Shown piece by piece: positions 24,413-35,929 of a DNA stretch of 64,000 nucleotides (its first letter is position 1; each line of letters opens with the position of its first letter). Source of the DNA: Mycolicibacillus parakoreensis (GTDB lineage Bacteria; Actinomycetota; Actinomycetes; Mycobacteriales; Mycobacteriaceae). A program made the position numbers and the translations under genes. Where the stretch lies: the NCBI RefSeq assembly GCF_022370835.2, contig NZ_CP092365.1, positions 806,001 to 870,000 on the forward strand, given 5' to 3'. The notes beneath the pieces are model-generated. The model had not been told where the DNA came from. It worked only from the letters and a program-made list of their open reading frames with translations, and searched no databases.

Positions 24413-24590
24413 GGGTTGTGCGCTGGCGGCGGTCGGCGTCGGCGTGTCGCCGCCGTGGATGCACAACCCTCCGCCGTGGATGCACAACCCCTGCTGCGCA
24501 CGCACAACCCTGCGCCGTGGGCGCACAACCCTCCGCCGTGGACGCACAAAGGGGTCGGGACAGCGCCGTGGACGCACAAAGGGGTCGGGA
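24413..24590. repeat. Palindromic repeat copy A plus tandem half-unit array
   Basis: GGGTTGTGC (24413-24421) pairs with GCACAACCC (24461-24469), and inside it CGGCGG (24427-24432) pairs with CCGCCG (24450-24455), giving an imperfect hairpin. To its right the right half (CCGTGGAYGCACAA followed by CCC or AGG) recurs about five more times to 24590, two copies ending in AAAGGGGTCGGGAC. A second full copy of the hairpin is at 57990-58047. The stretch replaces Rv1073 between the Bax-inhibitor-like gene and fadA3. Confidence 0.7.
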
Positions 24591-24607
24591 CGGCGCGCCG
24601 CAGCGCC

Positions 24608-25825
24608 TCAGGAGAGCCGCTCGAGCACCATCGCCATGCCCTGACCGCCGCCGACGCACATGGACTCGATGCCCAGCGTCTTGTCGTTCGCGGTCAGGTT
24701 GTTCAGCAGCGTGGTGGTGATGCGCGCCCCGGTCATCCCGAACGGGTGGCCCAGGGCGATCGCGCCGCCGGAGACGTTGAGCTTGTCCAGATCCATGCCC
24801 AGTTCCCGGGCCGAGCCGAGCACCTGCACCGCGAACGCCTCGTTGATCTCGTACAGGTCGATGTCGGAGATCGCCATGCCCGCGATCCGCAGCGCTTTGC
24901 GCACCGCCTCGATGGGGCCCAGGCCCATGATCTCCGGCGACAGCCCACTGACCCCGGTGGACACGATCCGGGCCAGCGGGGTCAGCCCCAGCGCCTTGGC
25001 CTTGGTGTCGCTCATGATCACCAGCGCCGCCGCACCGTCGTTGAGGGGGCAGGCGTTGCCGGCGGTGATCGTCCCGTTCGGGCGGAACACCGGCTTGAGC
25101 TGCGAGACCTTCTCGTAGGTGGTGCCCGCCCGCGGGCCGTCGTCGGTGCTGACCACGGTGCCGTCCGGCAGGGTCACCGGGGTGATCTCGCGGGCGAAGA
25201 AACCGCTGTTGATGGCCTCCTCGGCGCGGTTCTGGCTGCGCACTCCCCAGCGGTCCTGGTCCTCGCGGCTGATCCCGGTGTGCAGCACCACGTTCTCGGC
25301 GGTCTGCCCCATCGCGATGTAGACGTCGGGAAGGGTGCCGTCGTCGCGCGGGTCGTGCCACTCGGTGGCGCCCTCGGCCTGCTTGGCGGTGCGGGCCTGC
25401 GCCTCGTCGAACAGCGGGTTCTTGCTGTTCGGGGCGCCGTCGGCGGCGCCGACACCGAACCGCGACACGGTCTCCACCCCGGCGGAGACGAACACGTCGC
25501 CCTCGCCGGCCTTGATCGCGTGGAACGCCATCCGGGTGGTCTGCAGCGACGACGAGCAGTACCGGTTGACCGTGGTGCCCGGCAGGAAGTCGTAGCCGAG
25601 CTGCACCGCGACCGCGCGGGCGATGTTGTAGCCGGCCTCCCCGGCCGGCTGCGCACAGCCCATCATCATGTCGTCGATCTCGCGCGGATCGAGCGCGGGG
25701 ACCTTGTCCAGCGCCGCGCGCACCATCTGCGCGGCCAGGTCGTCGGGGCGCATGTCGACCAGCGAGCCCTTGTTGGCGCGGCCGATCGGCGAACGCGTGG
25801 CTGAGACGATGACGGCTTCCGGCAC
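24608..25825 (-). CDS. fadA3: Acetyl-CoA acetyltransferase FadA3
   Basis: 405 residues. GTG 25825 is preceded by GGAGGG and gives exactly the size of the M. tuberculosis protein; a frame to 25852 is less likely. Thiolase motifs: nucleophile Cys90 in VNRYCSSSLQTT, NEAFAVQVLGSARELG, the His of SGGAIALGHPFGMTGAR, and Cys of MCVGGGQGMAMVLERL. All catalytic residues of a degradative thiolase are present. Reaction: thiolytic cleavage of 3-ketoacyl-CoA (or condensation of acetyl-CoA). With echA8 and echA9 nearby it fits beta-oxidation, though it is transcribed separately. Confidence 0.92.
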   Translation of the reverse strand: MPEAVIVSATRSPIGRANKGSLVDMRPDDLAAQMVRAALDKVPALDPREIDDMMMGCAQPAGEAGYNIARAVAVQLGYDFLPGTTVNRYCSSSLQTTRMAFHAIKAGEGDVFVSAGVETVSRFGVGAADGAPNSKNPLFDEAQARTAKQAEGATEWHDPRDDGTLPDVYIAMGQTAENVVLHTGISREDQDRWGVRSQNRAEEAINSGFFAREITPVTLPDGTVVSTDDGPRAGTTYEKVSQLKPVFRPNGTITAGNACPLNDGAAALVIMSDTKAKALGLTPLARIVSTGVSGLSPEIMGLGPIEAVRKALRIAGMAISDIDLYEINEAFAVQVLGSARELGMDLDKLNVSGGAIALGHPFGMTGARITTTLLNNLTANDKTLGIESMCVGGGQGMAMVLERLS

Positions 25826-25938
25826 GATGGTTCCCTCCACGACGGGTTGCACGGTTGTTGATCGGATCAGGTCGAATCTAGCCGTTGCGCTCGCCGCCGA
25901 TCACGACGGGGCAGCGCGCGACGGCCGGGCCGCGCCGC

Positions 25939-26808
25939 TCACGCCGAGACCGGTGCCGCCCCGGCCTCCTGGACCGCCTCGGTGTGCGTCGCGGTGAGCG
26001 CCCGCTGCACAGCGTCGAACAACTCCGCGGTGATCAGCGCGTAACCGGCCGCCGACGGGTGGTAGCGGTCGGCCGAGAGCAACCCCGGGGACCCCAGAAA
26101 CGCCGCGGCCAGCCGGTCGGCCAGCGGGACCGCGGTGCCGCCGGCCTCCTCGACCGCGACGGCCTGGGCGCGGGCCAGTTGCAGGGCGCGGGTGCGCGCC
26201 ACCCAGCGCAGCGGCTGCGGGATGGCGGTGATGACGCCGAGATCCGGGCAGGTGCCGACCACCACCGTGGCCCCGCCGTCGCGCAGCCGCTGCACGGCTT
26301 GCCCGAGGCGACGCGCCGAGGAGCCGATCCCGTTGACCGCGGTGATGTCGTTGGCGCCGATCAGGATCACCGCGACGTCCGGTGGCGGGCCGGCGACGAA
26401 CATCGCGTCGACCTGACCGCCCAGCCCCTTCGACGTCGCCCCCACCAGCGCCTTGGTGGACAGCCGCACGCTCAGCTGGGTCCACTCGGCCACGCGGCGC
26501 GCCAGCATCACCCCGGGCACGTGCTCGGCGTCGCGACAGCCGTAGCCGGTGGCGGTGGAGTCGCCGAAGACCATCACATGCAGGTCCACGGCGGTGGTGC
26601 GGGTGTAGCGCTGCACCGGCCGGGCGCCGGGGCGGTACACCCCGTCGGCTCGCGGCGGGGTGGTCAGGGCCCTCGGAATGACCTGGCGGACCTGATCGGC
26701 CTGACCAGTCAGCAGGTTGCGCGCACCCAGGAAAGCCGTGCCGGTGGAGGCGAGCGCACCCGCTGCGGCCAGAGCGATCGTGGATCGCCGTGGCGCGCGT
26801 ATGTCCAC
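25939..26808 (-). CDS. SGNH/GDSL hydrolase (Rv1075c-like)
   Basis: 289 residues, ATG 26808. The first 35 residues include RR and the hydrophobic stretch TIALAAAGALASTGTAFLG, a signal peptide or anchor. SGNH blocks: block I VMVFGDSTATGYGC (Ser nucleophile), block III LIGANDIT (Gly and Asn of the oxyanion hole), block V SADRYHPSAAGY (Asp and His). A complete esterase triad is therefore present. Expected: esterase/lipase acting at the envelope. The promoter region is shared with divergent lipU (206 bp between starts). Confidence 0.88.
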   Translation of the reverse strand: MDIRAPRRSTIALAAAGALASTGTAFLGARNLLTGQADQVRQVIPRALTTPPRADGVYRPGARPVQRYTRTTAVDLHVMVFGDSTATGYGCRDAEHVPGVMLARRVAEWTQLSVRLSTKALVGATSKGLGGQVDAMFVAGPPPDVAVILIGANDITAVNGIGSSARRLGQAVQRLRDGGATVVVGTCPDLGVITAIPQPLRWVARTRALQLARAQAVAVEEAGGTAVPLADRLAAAFLGSPGLLSADRYHPSAAGYALITAELFDAVQRALTATHTEAVQEAGAAPVSA

Positions 26809-27014
26809 GTCGCCAGTCTAGGAAACTCCACCGACATCGGTAACCAGCTGCGATTACAACCCAGAGCAAATGTGGTATCGAATCAGACTCGCGTACGTGC
26901 TGGCTTTAGTAAGTGTGTCAAGCTAAGTTACCCACGGCGGTTGCGGGCGCACCCGAAACCGGCCGGGGCCGTCCCGGGGGACACGGACTACAACGGCGTA
27001 GGGAGTGTTGGAAC

Positions 27015-28064
27015 GTGACTGCAATCAGCGAAGTACCTGTTTCGTCCCGCGGTGTGTTCGCTGCGCGTGAGCTGCGCCGGCGCGGCTACCCCAGCAGCGA
27101 CGGGGTGCCGGTCGAGGTCACCGAGAGCGGACCGAGCCTGGCCGCCCGCGTGGTGGCGGCGGCCACCACGATGACCGTGCGCCCCACCCTGGCCGTCTTG
27201 GGCAATGTGCCGCACCTGCCGTGGCCGTGGGGAGTCATCGATTTCGCCTCCCGGGCGCTGCTGCCCACCCCGGGCACGGTGCGGGTCACCGTCGGGTTGC
27301 CCAACGCCAGCGCCCAGTTGGTGCGCGCCCCGGGGGTGCTGCCCGCCGACGGCAACCGCCGGGTGGTGCTCTACCTGCACGGCGGGGCGTTTCTGACCTG
27401 TGGGGCCAACTCGCACAGCCGGGTGGTCAACGCGGTGTCGCGGTTCGCCGACGCCCCGGCGCTGGTGGTCAACTACCGGCTGATCCCGAAACACTCCATC
27501 GGTCAGGCCCTCGACGACTGCTACGACGGCTACCGGTGGCTGCGGCTGCGCGGCTACGACCCGGAGCAGATCGTCATCGCCGGCGACTCGGCCGGCGGCT
27601 ACCTGACGATGGCGCTGGCCCAACGGCTGGCCGCCGAGGGGGAGAACCCGGCGGCGCTGGTGACGATCTCACCGCTGCTGGAATTGGCCAAGGAGCCCAA
27701 ACAGGCGCACCCGAACATCAAGACCGACGCGATGTTCCCGGTGAAGGCGTTCGACGCGCTGCTGTCGCTGGTGACTCGGGCGGCGGCAAACAACACCGTC
27801 GACGGGCGGCGCGAAGAACTCTACGAACCGCTCGAGCACATCGAGGCGGGGCTACCGCGCACCCTGATCCACGTGTCGGGCTCGGAGGTGCTGCTGCACG
27901 ACGCCCGGCTGGCGGCCCGCAAACTCGCCGCGGTCGGCGTGCCGGTGGAGGTGCGGGTGTGGCCCGGCCAGATCCACGATTTTCAGCTCACCGCCCCGTT
28001 CGTGCCGGAGGCCACCCGGTCGCTGCGCCAGATCGGCGAGTACATCCGGGAAGCCACCGGTTAG
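27015..28064 (+). CDS. lipU: Esterase/lipase LipU (hormone-sensitive lipase family)
   Basis: 349 residues. GTG 27015 is preferred, with GGGAGTG 10-14 nt upstream; an open extension to 26913 has no support. HSL-family motifs: oxyanion box YLHGGAFLTCGANSH (HGG), nucleophile VIAGDSAGGYLTMAL, and the late acidic and His residues in HVSGSEVLLHDARL and WPGQIHDFQL. No signal peptide. Expected: hydrolysis of short to medium acyl esters in the cytosol or at the membrane. Upstream DNA (26830-26930) is AT-richer and probably carries the promoter. cbs follows 34 bp after the stop. Confidence 0.88.
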   Translation: MTAISEVPVSSRGVFAARELRRRGYPSSDGVPVEVTESGPSLAARVVAAATTMTVRPTLAVLGNVPHLPWPWGVIDFASRALLPTPGTVRVTVGLPNASAQLVRAPGVLPADGNRRVVLYLHGGAFLTCGANSHSRVVNAVSRFADAPALVVNYRLIPKHSIGQALDDCYDGYRWLRLRGYDPEQIVIAGDSAGGYLTMALAQRLAAEGENPAALVTISPLLELAKEPKQAHPNIKTDAMFPVKAFDALLSLVTRAAANNTVDGRREELYEPLEHIEAGLPRTLIHVSGSEVLLHDARLAARKLAAVGVPVEVRVWPGQIHDFQLTAPFVPEATRSLRQIGEYIREATG

Positions 28065-28098
28065 CCCGCCGGTCGCGCCGACCTGACACGATGTGCTC

Positions 28099-29505
28099 AT
28101 GCGGATCGCGGGTCATATCAGTGAACTCATCGGCGACACCCCTCTGGTTGAGCTGAACTCCGTGGTGCCGTCCGGCGCCGGCCGGGTGGTCGCCAAAATC
28201 GAGTACCTCAACCCCGGGGCGAGCTCCAAGGACCGTATCGCGGTGAACATGATCGACGCGGCCGAAGCCAGCGGGGAGCTGCGCCCCGGCGGCACCATCA
28301 TCGAACCGACGTCGGGCAACACCGGTGTGGGGCTGGCGTTGGTCGCCCAGCGTCGCGGCTACCACTGTGTGTTCGTCTGTCCGGACAAGGTCAGCGAGGA
28401 CAAACAGAACGTGCTGCGCGCCTACGGCGCCGAGGTCCTGGTCTGCCCGACCGCGGTGCCGCCGGATCACCCGGACAGCTACTACAGCGTCTCCGACCGG
28501 CTGGTCGGCGAGATCGACGGCGCCTGGAAACCCGACCAGTACTCCAACCAGCAGGGCCCGGCCAGCCACTACCAGAGCACCGGCCCGGAGATCTGGGCCG
28601 ACACCGACGGTCAGGTCACCCACTTCGTCGCCGGGATCGGCACCGGCGGCACCATCACCGGCACCGGCCGCTACCTCAAGGAGGCCTCCGCCGACCGGCC
28701 CGGCGGCCCGGTGCAGGTCATCGGGGCCGACCCGGAGGGCTCGGTGTACTCCGGCGGCACCGGGCGGCCCTACCTGGTCGAGGGGGTGGGCGAGGATTTC
28801 TGGCCGGACGCCTACGACCCGGCCATCCCGGATCAGATCATCGCGGTCTCCGACTCGGACTCCTTCGAGATGACCCGGCGGCTGGCCCGCGAGGAGGCGC
28901 TGCTGGTCGGCGGATCGTGTGGCATGGCGGTGGTGGCCGCCGCCCAGGTCGCCGAGCAGGCCGGGCCCGACGCGCTGGTGGTCGTGCTGTTGCCCGACGG
29001 GGGCCGCGGCTACATGTCGAAGATCTTCAACGACGCGTGGATGTCGTCCTACGGGTTCCTGCGCACCCGCCTGGACGGATCGACGCGGCAACCCACCGTC
29101 GGCGATGTGCTGCGCGGCAAATCCGGGGTGCTGCCCGATCTGGTGCACACCCATCCGTCGGAGACGCTGCGCGACGCGATCGGGATCCTGCGCGAATACG
29201 GGGTCTCGCAGATGCCGGTGGTCGGTGCCGAGCCGCCGGTGATGGCCGGCGAGGTGGCCGGCAGCGTCTCCGAGCGCGAACTGCTCTCGGCGGTGTTCGA
29301 GGGCCGCGCCCAGCTGGCCGACGCGGTCGCCAGCCACATGAGCCCCCCGTTGCCGTTGATCGGTGCCGGTGAACAGGTGAGCGCGGCCGCCGACGCGCTG
29401 CGCGAGGCCGACGCGGTGATGGTGGTCGAGGAGGGCAAGCCCGCCGGCGTCATCACCCGGCACGACTTGCTGGGTTTCCTCTCCGACGGGTCGCGACGCA
29501 AATAA
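28099..29505 (+). CDS. cbs: Cystathionine beta-synthase
   Basis: 468 residues from ATG 28099; GTG 28093 is also in frame. PLP-binding Lys44 in NPGASSKDRI, substrate loop EPTSGNTGVGLAL, the phosphate-cup GIGTGGTITGTGRYLKE, and a C-terminal pair of CBS domains (about 335-465; THPSETLRDAIGILREYGVSQMPVV and MVVEEGKPAGVITRHDLLGFL). The enzyme condenses homocysteine with serine to cystathionine, the first step of reverse transsulfuration. metB, on the same strand 0.7 kb downstream, supplies the opposite branch, and pra lies between them as in M. tuberculosis. Confidence 0.95.
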   Translation: MRIAGHISELIGDTPLVELNSVVPSGAGRVVAKIEYLNPGASSKDRIAVNMIDAAEASGELRPGGTIIEPTSGNTGVGLALVAQRRGYHCVFVCPDKVSEDKQNVLRAYGAEVLVCPTAVPPDHPDSYYSVSDRLVGEIDGAWKPDQYSNQQGPASHYQSTGPEIWADTDGQVTHFVAGIGTGGTITGTGRYLKEASADRPGGPVQVIGADPEGSVYSGGTGRPYLVEGVGEDFWPDAYDPAIPDQIIAVSDSDSFEMTRRLAREEALLVGGSCGMAVVAAAQVAEQAGPDALVVVLLPDGGRGYMSKIFNDAWMSSYGFLRTRLDGSTRQPTVGDVLRGKSGVLPDLVHTHPSETLRDAIGILREYGVSQMPVVGAEPPVMAGEVAGSVSERELLSAVFEGRAQLADAVASHMSPPLPLIGAGEQVSAAADALREADAVMVVEEGKPAGVITRHDLLGFLSDGSRRK

Positions 29506-29570
29506 CGCGCCGACCCGGTGATCGCCTGCGGTAGCGTGACACACCGCATCAGTTGACCGAGAGGACGCCG

Positions 29571-30212
29571 ATGACCCACCAGCCGCCGCCGGGAAACTAC
29601 CCCCCGCCGGGCAACTACCCGCCGCCGGGCAACTACCCGCCGCCGGGCAACTACCCGCCGCCGGGCAGCTACCCGCCGCCCCCGCCGGGGAACTACCCGC
29701 CGCCGCCGCCGGGGAACTTCGCCCCGCCGCCGCCCGGCTACGCGCCGGCGCCCCAACCGGTGGGTCAGCTGCCGGCCGAGGCGTACACGCCGTGGATCTC
29801 CCGGGTGGGCGCCTACTTCGTCGACGCGGCCCCGATCTTCGGGTTGATGATCGTGGTCGGGTTCCTCGGCGCGGTCACCGGCAGCGACAGCGCCGCGGCG
29901 TTCCTCGGCCTGCTGGCCCAACTGGCGGTGCTGGGCTATCTGATCTGGAACTTCGGCTACCGGCAAGGTGTCACCGGGTCGAGCATCGGCAAGTCGGTGT
30001 TGAAGTTCAAGGTGGTCGCCGAGGCCACCGGCCAGCCGATCGGGTTCGGGATGTCGGTGGTGCGTCAGATCGCCCACTTCGTCGACGGCATCATCTTCTG
30101 CATCGGGTATCTGTTCCCGCTCTGGGACGCCAAACGCCAGACCCTGGCCGACAAGATCATGGCCACCGTCTGCCTGCCCATCGAGCCGGCGCACCAGCCC
30201 GGACCGTACTGA
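29571..30212 (+). CDS. pra: Proline-rich antigen Pra, RDD-family membrane protein
   Basis: 213 residues; ATG 29571 follows GAGAGGACG. The first 60 residues are tandem NYPPPG units (five near-identical copies, encoded by a 15-18 bp DNA repeat at about 29580-29700) passing into PPPPPGNY/F units. The rest is an RDD domain with three to four membrane segments (PIFGLMIVVGFLGAV, LGLLAQLAVLGYLIWNFGY, VRQIAHFVDGIIFCIGYLF) and the conserved ISRVGAYFVDA and KFKVVAEATGQ. Function unknown; transport has been proposed for RDD proteins. Repeat number is likely to vary between strains. Confidence 0.9.
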   Translation: MTHQPPPGNYPPPGNYPPPGNYPPPGNYPPPGSYPPPPPGNYPPPPPGNFAPPPPGYAPAPQPVGQLPAEAYTPWISRVGAYFVDAAPIFGLMIVVGFLGAVTGSDSAAAFLGLLAQLAVLGYLIWNFGYRQGVTGSSIGKSVLKFKVVAEATGQPIGFGMSVVRQIAHFVDGIIFCIGYLFPLWDAKRQTLADKIMATVCLPIEPAHQPGPY

Positions 30213-30251
30213 GCGCGGTCACGCCGGCCCGGCCATTAGGCTGGGTCGGCG

Positions 30252-31418
30252 ATGACTGAACAACGAGAGCCCCGTCGCGCACCGGGCCTGTCCACCCGAG
30301 CCATCCACGCCGGCTACCGGCCCGACCCGGCCACCGGCGCGGTCAACGCCCCGATCTACGCGAGCAGCACGTTCGCCCAGGACGGGGTCGGCGCCCTGCG
30401 CGACGGCTACGAGTACGCCCGGACCGGCAACCCCACCCGCACCGCGCTGGAGGCCGCGCTCGCCGCGGTCGAGGGCGGGCGGTTCGGGCGGGCCTTCGGC
30501 TCCGGGATGGCCGCCACCGACTGTGCGCTGCGCGCGCTGCTGCGCCCCGGTGAGCACCTGATCATCCCCGACGACGCCTACGGCGGCACCTTCCGGCTCA
30601 TCGACAAGGTGTTCACCCACTGGGGGATCGGCTACACCCCGGTGCCGCTGGCCGACCTCGACGCGGTGCGCGCGGCGATCACCGACCGCACCCGGCTGAT
30701 CCTGGTGGAGACCCCCACCAACCCGCTGCTGTCGATCGCCGACATCGCCGCGCTCGCCGAGATCGGGCATAGCGCCGGGGCGAAGACCCTGGTGGACAAC
30801 ACGTTCGCCTCCCCGGCGCTGCAACAGCCGCTGGCGCTCGGCGCCGACGTGGTGCTGCACTCCACCACCAAATACATCGGCGGGCACTCCGACGTGGTCG
30901 GGGGCGCGCTGGTCACCGACGACGAGGACACCGACGCGGCGTTCGCGTTCCTGCAGAACGGTGCCGGGGCGGTGCCGGGGCCGTTCGACGCCTATCTGAC
31001 CCTGCGTGGGCTGAAAACCCTGGTGCTGCGCATGCAGCGGCACAGCGACAACGCCGCGACGGTCGCCGAGTTCCTCGCCGGGCATCCCGCGGTCGCCGAG
31101 GTGCGCTACCCGGGCCGGCCCGACCATCCCGGCCACGCGGTGGCCGCCCGCCAGATGAGCGGATTCGGCGGCATGGTGTCGGTGCGGATGCACGGCGGGC
31201 GCGCGGCCGCCGAACGGCTCTGCGCCGGCACCGAGATCTTCATCCTGGCCGAGTCGCTGGGCGGGGTGGAGTCGCTGATCGAGCACCCCGGTGCGATGAC
31301 CCACGCGTCGACCGCGGGGTCCCAGCTGGAGGTGCCCGACGATCTGGTGCGGCTGTCGGTGGGCATCGAGGACGCCGCCGACCTCATCGCCGACCTGGAG
31401 CAGGCTCTCCCGCGGTGA
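30252..31418 (+). CDS. metB: Cystathionine gamma-synthase
   Basis: 388 residues, ATG 30252, with TAGGCT nine nucleotides before the start. Cys/Met-metabolism PLP family: N-terminal STRAIHAGYRPDPATGAVNAPIYASSTF, YEYARTGNPTR phosphate-binding segment, FGSGMAATDCALR, and the PLP Lys in LHSTTKYIGGHSDVVGG. Reaction: O-succinyl- or O-acetyl-homoserine plus cysteine to cystathionine. Context with cbs supports a transsulfuration cluster. A gamma-lyase side activity cannot be excluded by sequence. Convergent with greA, 19 bp between stops. Confidence 0.93.
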   Translation: MTEQREPRRAPGLSTRAIHAGYRPDPATGAVNAPIYASSTFAQDGVGALRDGYEYARTGNPTRTALEAALAAVEGGRFGRAFGSGMAATDCALRALLRPGEHLIIPDDAYGGTFRLIDKVFTHWGIGYTPVPLADLDAVRAAITDRTRLILVETPTNPLLSIADIAALAEIGHSAGAKTLVDNTFASPALQQPLALGADVVLHSTTKYIGGHSDVVGGALVTDDEDTDAAFAFLQNGAGAVPGPFDAYLTLRGLKTLVLRMQRHSDNAATVAEFLAGHPAVAEVRYPGRPDHPGHAVAARQMSGFGGMVSVRMHGGRAAAERLCAGTEIFILAESLGGVESLIEHPGAMTHASTAGSQLEVPDDLVRLSVGIEDAADLIADLEQALPR

Positions 31419-31437
31419 GGCCGCGGTGCGGCCGCGC

Positions 31438-31935
31438 TCAGCCGCGGTACGGTTCGGCGCTGACCAGCGTCACCTTGATGGTGTTGCCGTTGGGCACCGT
31501 GTAGCTGCGGGTCTCGCCCACCTTGGCGTTGAGCAGCGCCGCGCCCAGCGGGGAGTTCGGCGAGTACACCTCGAGCTCGCCCTCCTCGTGGATGCCCTCC
31601 TGACGGGTGGCGATCAGAAACGTCTCGGAGTCCGACTCGTCGCCGTCGTAGTAGATCGTGACCACCGAGCCGGGCAAGGCCACCCCCGACTGGGTCGGGG
31701 CCTCCCCGACCTTGGCGGTGTTGAGCAGGTCCTGCAGCTGGCGAATCCGGGCCTCCTGCTGGCCCTGCTCCTCCCGGGCCGCGTGGTAGCCGCCGTTCTC
31801 GCGCAGATCCCCCTCTTCGCGGCGGTCGTTGATCTCGGCGGCGATGACGGGGCGGTTGGCGATCAACTGATCGAGTTCGGCCTTGAGCCGGTCATGTGAC
31901 TCCTGGGTCAGCCAGGTCAGCTGAGTGTCCGTCAT
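31438..31935 (-). CDS. greA: Transcription elongation factor GreA
   Basis: 165 residues; ATG 31935 has GAGGAG 9 nt upstream, so the longer open frame is discarded. The N-terminal coiled coil has the tip acidic pair in [23 protein letters not shown] (Asp and Glu reach the polymerase active site), and the C-terminal FKBP-like domain has [22 protein letters not shown]. It rescues backtracked RNA polymerase by stimulating transcript cleavage. The 250-bp upstream region holds three CCGTGTAT half-sites, suggesting specific control. Confidence 0.95.
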   Translation of the reverse strand: MTDTQLTWLTQESHDRLKAELDQLIANRPVIAAEINDRREEGDLRENGGYHAAREEQGQQEARIRQLQDLLNTAKVGEAPTQSGVALPGSVVTIYYDGDESDSETFLIATRQEGIHEEGELEVYSPNSPLGAALLNAKVGETRSYTVPNGNTIKVTLVSAEPYRG

Positions 31936-32019
31936 CGTGTCACGCTCCTCGTGTGTGTGTCTCCGCGACGTCGCTGTCGGCGGCTGCGTGGTCCACCTGC
32001 CGGGAACGACGGGGCTCGC

Positions 32020-32122
32020 CCGTGTATTGCCGTCTCGGGACGGTTCTAACCGCGCCGGCGGGTGCCCCGCGCGAAAAACCGCACTAATGCAGCAATACAC
32101 GGTCCCAGCAGGAACCGTGTAT
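32020..32122. promoter_or_regulatory. Three CCGTGTAT half-sites upstream of greA
   Basis: CCGTGTAT occurs at 32020-32027 (plus), 32095-32102 (minus) and 32115-32122 (plus). The last two form ATACACGGT-N10-ACCGTGTAT (32095-32122). The first and second form an 11-bp perfect inverted pair (CCGTGTATTGC at 32020-32030, its complement at 32092-32102). They lie in the gene-free 31936-32186 region upstream of greA on the minus strand, as expected for a regulator operator. Confidence 0.5.
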
Positions 32123-32186
32123 GTACCGAGGATACCACCGTGATGCGCGCCGGGGCGGTGAAAAACCGGTCGCCGGCCGATGGTGT

Positions 32187-32630
32187 TCAGGGGGCGCGCA
32201 GGTAACCGGGCACATCGGTGCCGCAGCCGTAGATGTCGCCGACGACCGGCGGCTTACTGGAGGTCACTCGGGTGGTCACCACGACCGTCGACTCCGAGGA
32301 CGCCGGCACCAGCACCTCCCGGCGGCCGGTTTCGCCGCCGTCCTTGGCGCGGGCCCGCACGATGCACTGCACCGGTGTCGACGGGTCCAGCCGGGTCACG
32401 CTGATCGTGACCGCCACCGTCCGGTCGTCGAGGAGCTCGTAGCCGACCATTTTCCCGGAGACCTCGGCGCGGCTGAACCGCTGGTAGCCGACGACCGCGA
32501 TGACCGTTCCCGCCGCGATCGCCAACACCGTCACCGCGATCACCACCCGTCGGCGCGGCCCGCGGGCCCGGCGTTGCCGCCCGTAACGGGCCGGCGGGGG
32601 TGTCGGGGGTAACTGTGCGGCTTCGGTCAT
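32187..32630 (-). CDS. DUF4307 single-pass membrane protein (Rv1081c-like)
   Basis: 147 residues. ATG 32630 ([17 protein letters not shown]) is chosen over a start at 32651. A basic cytosolic segment [11 protein letters not shown] is followed by one membrane helix ([21 protein letters not shown]) and an extracytoplasmic beta-rich domain with [35 protein letters not shown] and a second Cys near the end ([12 protein letters not shown]). The two Cys may form a disulfide. Function unknown. It is encoded opposite mca, 88 bp between starts. Confidence 0.8.
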   Translation of the reverse strand: MTEAAQLPPTPPPARYGRQRRARGPRRRVVIAVTVLAIAAGTVIAVVGYQRFSRAEVSGKMVGYELLDDRTVAVTISVTRLDPSTPVQCIVRARAKDGGETGRREVLVPASSESTVVVTTRVTSSKPPVVGDIYGCGTDVPGYLRAP

Positions 32631-32718
32631 GGTGGCAGGATCGGCTTTCAAGTTGCCGTCGACATGATGGAACTATTGGTACCGAACGTACAGGGCCGGA
32701 CACACAGGTGAGGCGCGC

Positions 32719-33591
32719 GTGAACAAACTGCGGTTGATGGCGGTGCATGCCCACCCGGACGACGAGTCCAGCAAGGGTGCGGCCACCCTCGCGCGCTACG
32801 CCGACGAAGGCCACCGCGTGCTGGTGGTGACGCTGACCGGTGGCGAGCGCGGCGACATCCTCAACCCGGCGATGGACCTGCCCGAGGTGCGCGGGAACAT
32901 CGCCGACGTGCGCCGCGACGAGATGGCCAAGGCGGCCAGCATCCTCGGCGTCGAACAGACCTGGCTGGGGTTCGTCGACTCCGGGCTGCCCAAGGGCGAT
33001 CCGCCGCCGCCGCTGCCCGACGACTGCTTCGCGCGGGTGCCGCTGGAGGTGTCGACCGCCGCGCTGGTGCGGGTGATCCGGGAGTTCCGTCCGCACGTGA
33101 TGACCACCTACGACGAGAACGGCGGCTATCCGCACCCCGATCACATCCGCTGCCACCAGGTGTCGGTCGCGGCCTACGAGGCCGCCGCCGACGCGCGCCG
33201 GTTCCCCGAATCCGGGCGGGTCTGGTCGGTGGGCAAGCTGTACTACAACCACGGCTTCCTGCGTGAACGCATGCAGATGCTGCAGGACGAGTTCGCCAAA
33301 CACGGCCAACGCGGCCCGTTCGAGAAATGGCTGGCGCGCTGGGATCCCGACCACGACGTCTACGCCAGGCGGGTGACCACCAGCGTGGTGTGCGCCGACT
33401 ACTTCGCCCAACGCGACGACGCGCTGCGCGCGCATGCCACCCAGATCGACCCCAACGGGGATTTCTTCGCCGCGCCGATCGCGTGGCAGCAACGGCTGTG
33501 GCCGACCGAAGAGTACGAACTGGCCCGGTCCCGGGTGCCGACCGCGCTGCCGGAGACCGACCTTTTCGCCGGAATCGAGGACGACGAGTGA
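32719..33591 (+). CDS. mca: Mycothiol S-conjugate amidase
   Basis: 290 residues from GTG 32719. LmbE-type zinc hydrolase motifs: VHAHPDDES (His12, Asp15 as metal ligand and base), GGERGDILN, and the third ligand region [15 protein letters not shown]. The enzyme cleaves mycothiol conjugates to mercapturic acids and GlcN-Ins in detoxification; mycothiol itself is restricted to actinobacteria, which supports the taxonomy. The MshB deacetylase paralogue is similar, but the length and [13 protein letters not shown] segment fit Mca. Overlaps the next gene (GTGA). Confidence 0.92.
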   Translation: MNKLRLMAVHAHPDDESSKGAATLARYADEGHRVLVVTLTGGERGDILNPAMDLPEVRGNIADVRRDEMAKAASILGVEQTWLGFVDSGLPKGDPPPPLPDDCFARVPLEVSTAALVRVIREFRPHVMTTYDENGGYPHPDHIRCHQVSVAAYEAAADARRFPESGRVWSVGKLYYNHGFLRERMQMLQDEFAKHGQRGPFEKWLARWDPDHDVYARRVTTSVVCADYFAQRDDALRAHATQIDPNGDFFAAPIAWQQRLWPTEEYELARSRVPTALPETDLFAGIEDDE

Positions 33592-33888
33592 CACTTGTGC
33601 TGATGACCCTGGCCACCGGCGGCGGGTACGCCGACTCCGACGACCCCACCCCGGTCAACACCGGACCGGAGTTCGGCAAGGCCAGCCCGGTCGGGCTGCT
33701 GGTGGTGGCGTTGCTCATCGTGGGCACCGTGCTGCTGATCCGGTCGATGAACCGGCACTTGAAGAAACTGCCCGGCACGTTCGACCCGGAGCACCCCGAG
33801 CCCGACCAGGCCGCCGACGAGGGCACCATCGAGATCCCCGGCGACCCGAACGGCGCCGACCCCGCCGACCCCGCCCGCCCGCGCCCGC

Positions 33889-33902
<14 letters not shown>
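33588..33902 (+). CDS. Small membrane protein (Rv1083-like)
   Basis: 104 residues; GTG 33588 overlaps the mca stop by 4 bp, with ATG 33603 as alternative. One membrane helix ([18 protein letters not shown]) is followed by the basic [11 protein letters not shown] and a Pro/Asp/Glu-rich tail. Probably a single-pass membrane protein with cytosolic tail. Function unknown. Its translational coupling to mca and 14-bp overlap with the thioredoxin-domain gene indicate one operon of three. Confidence 0.75.
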
Positions 33903-35904
<2,002 letters not shown>

Positions 35905-35929
35905 ACCGGCCGGCGTGTACGGTGCGGCC

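Noticed and set aside
29571..29710. Tandem DNA repeat as a mobile element
   Set aside because: It encodes the NYPPPG repeats of Pra in frame, so it is part of the gene.
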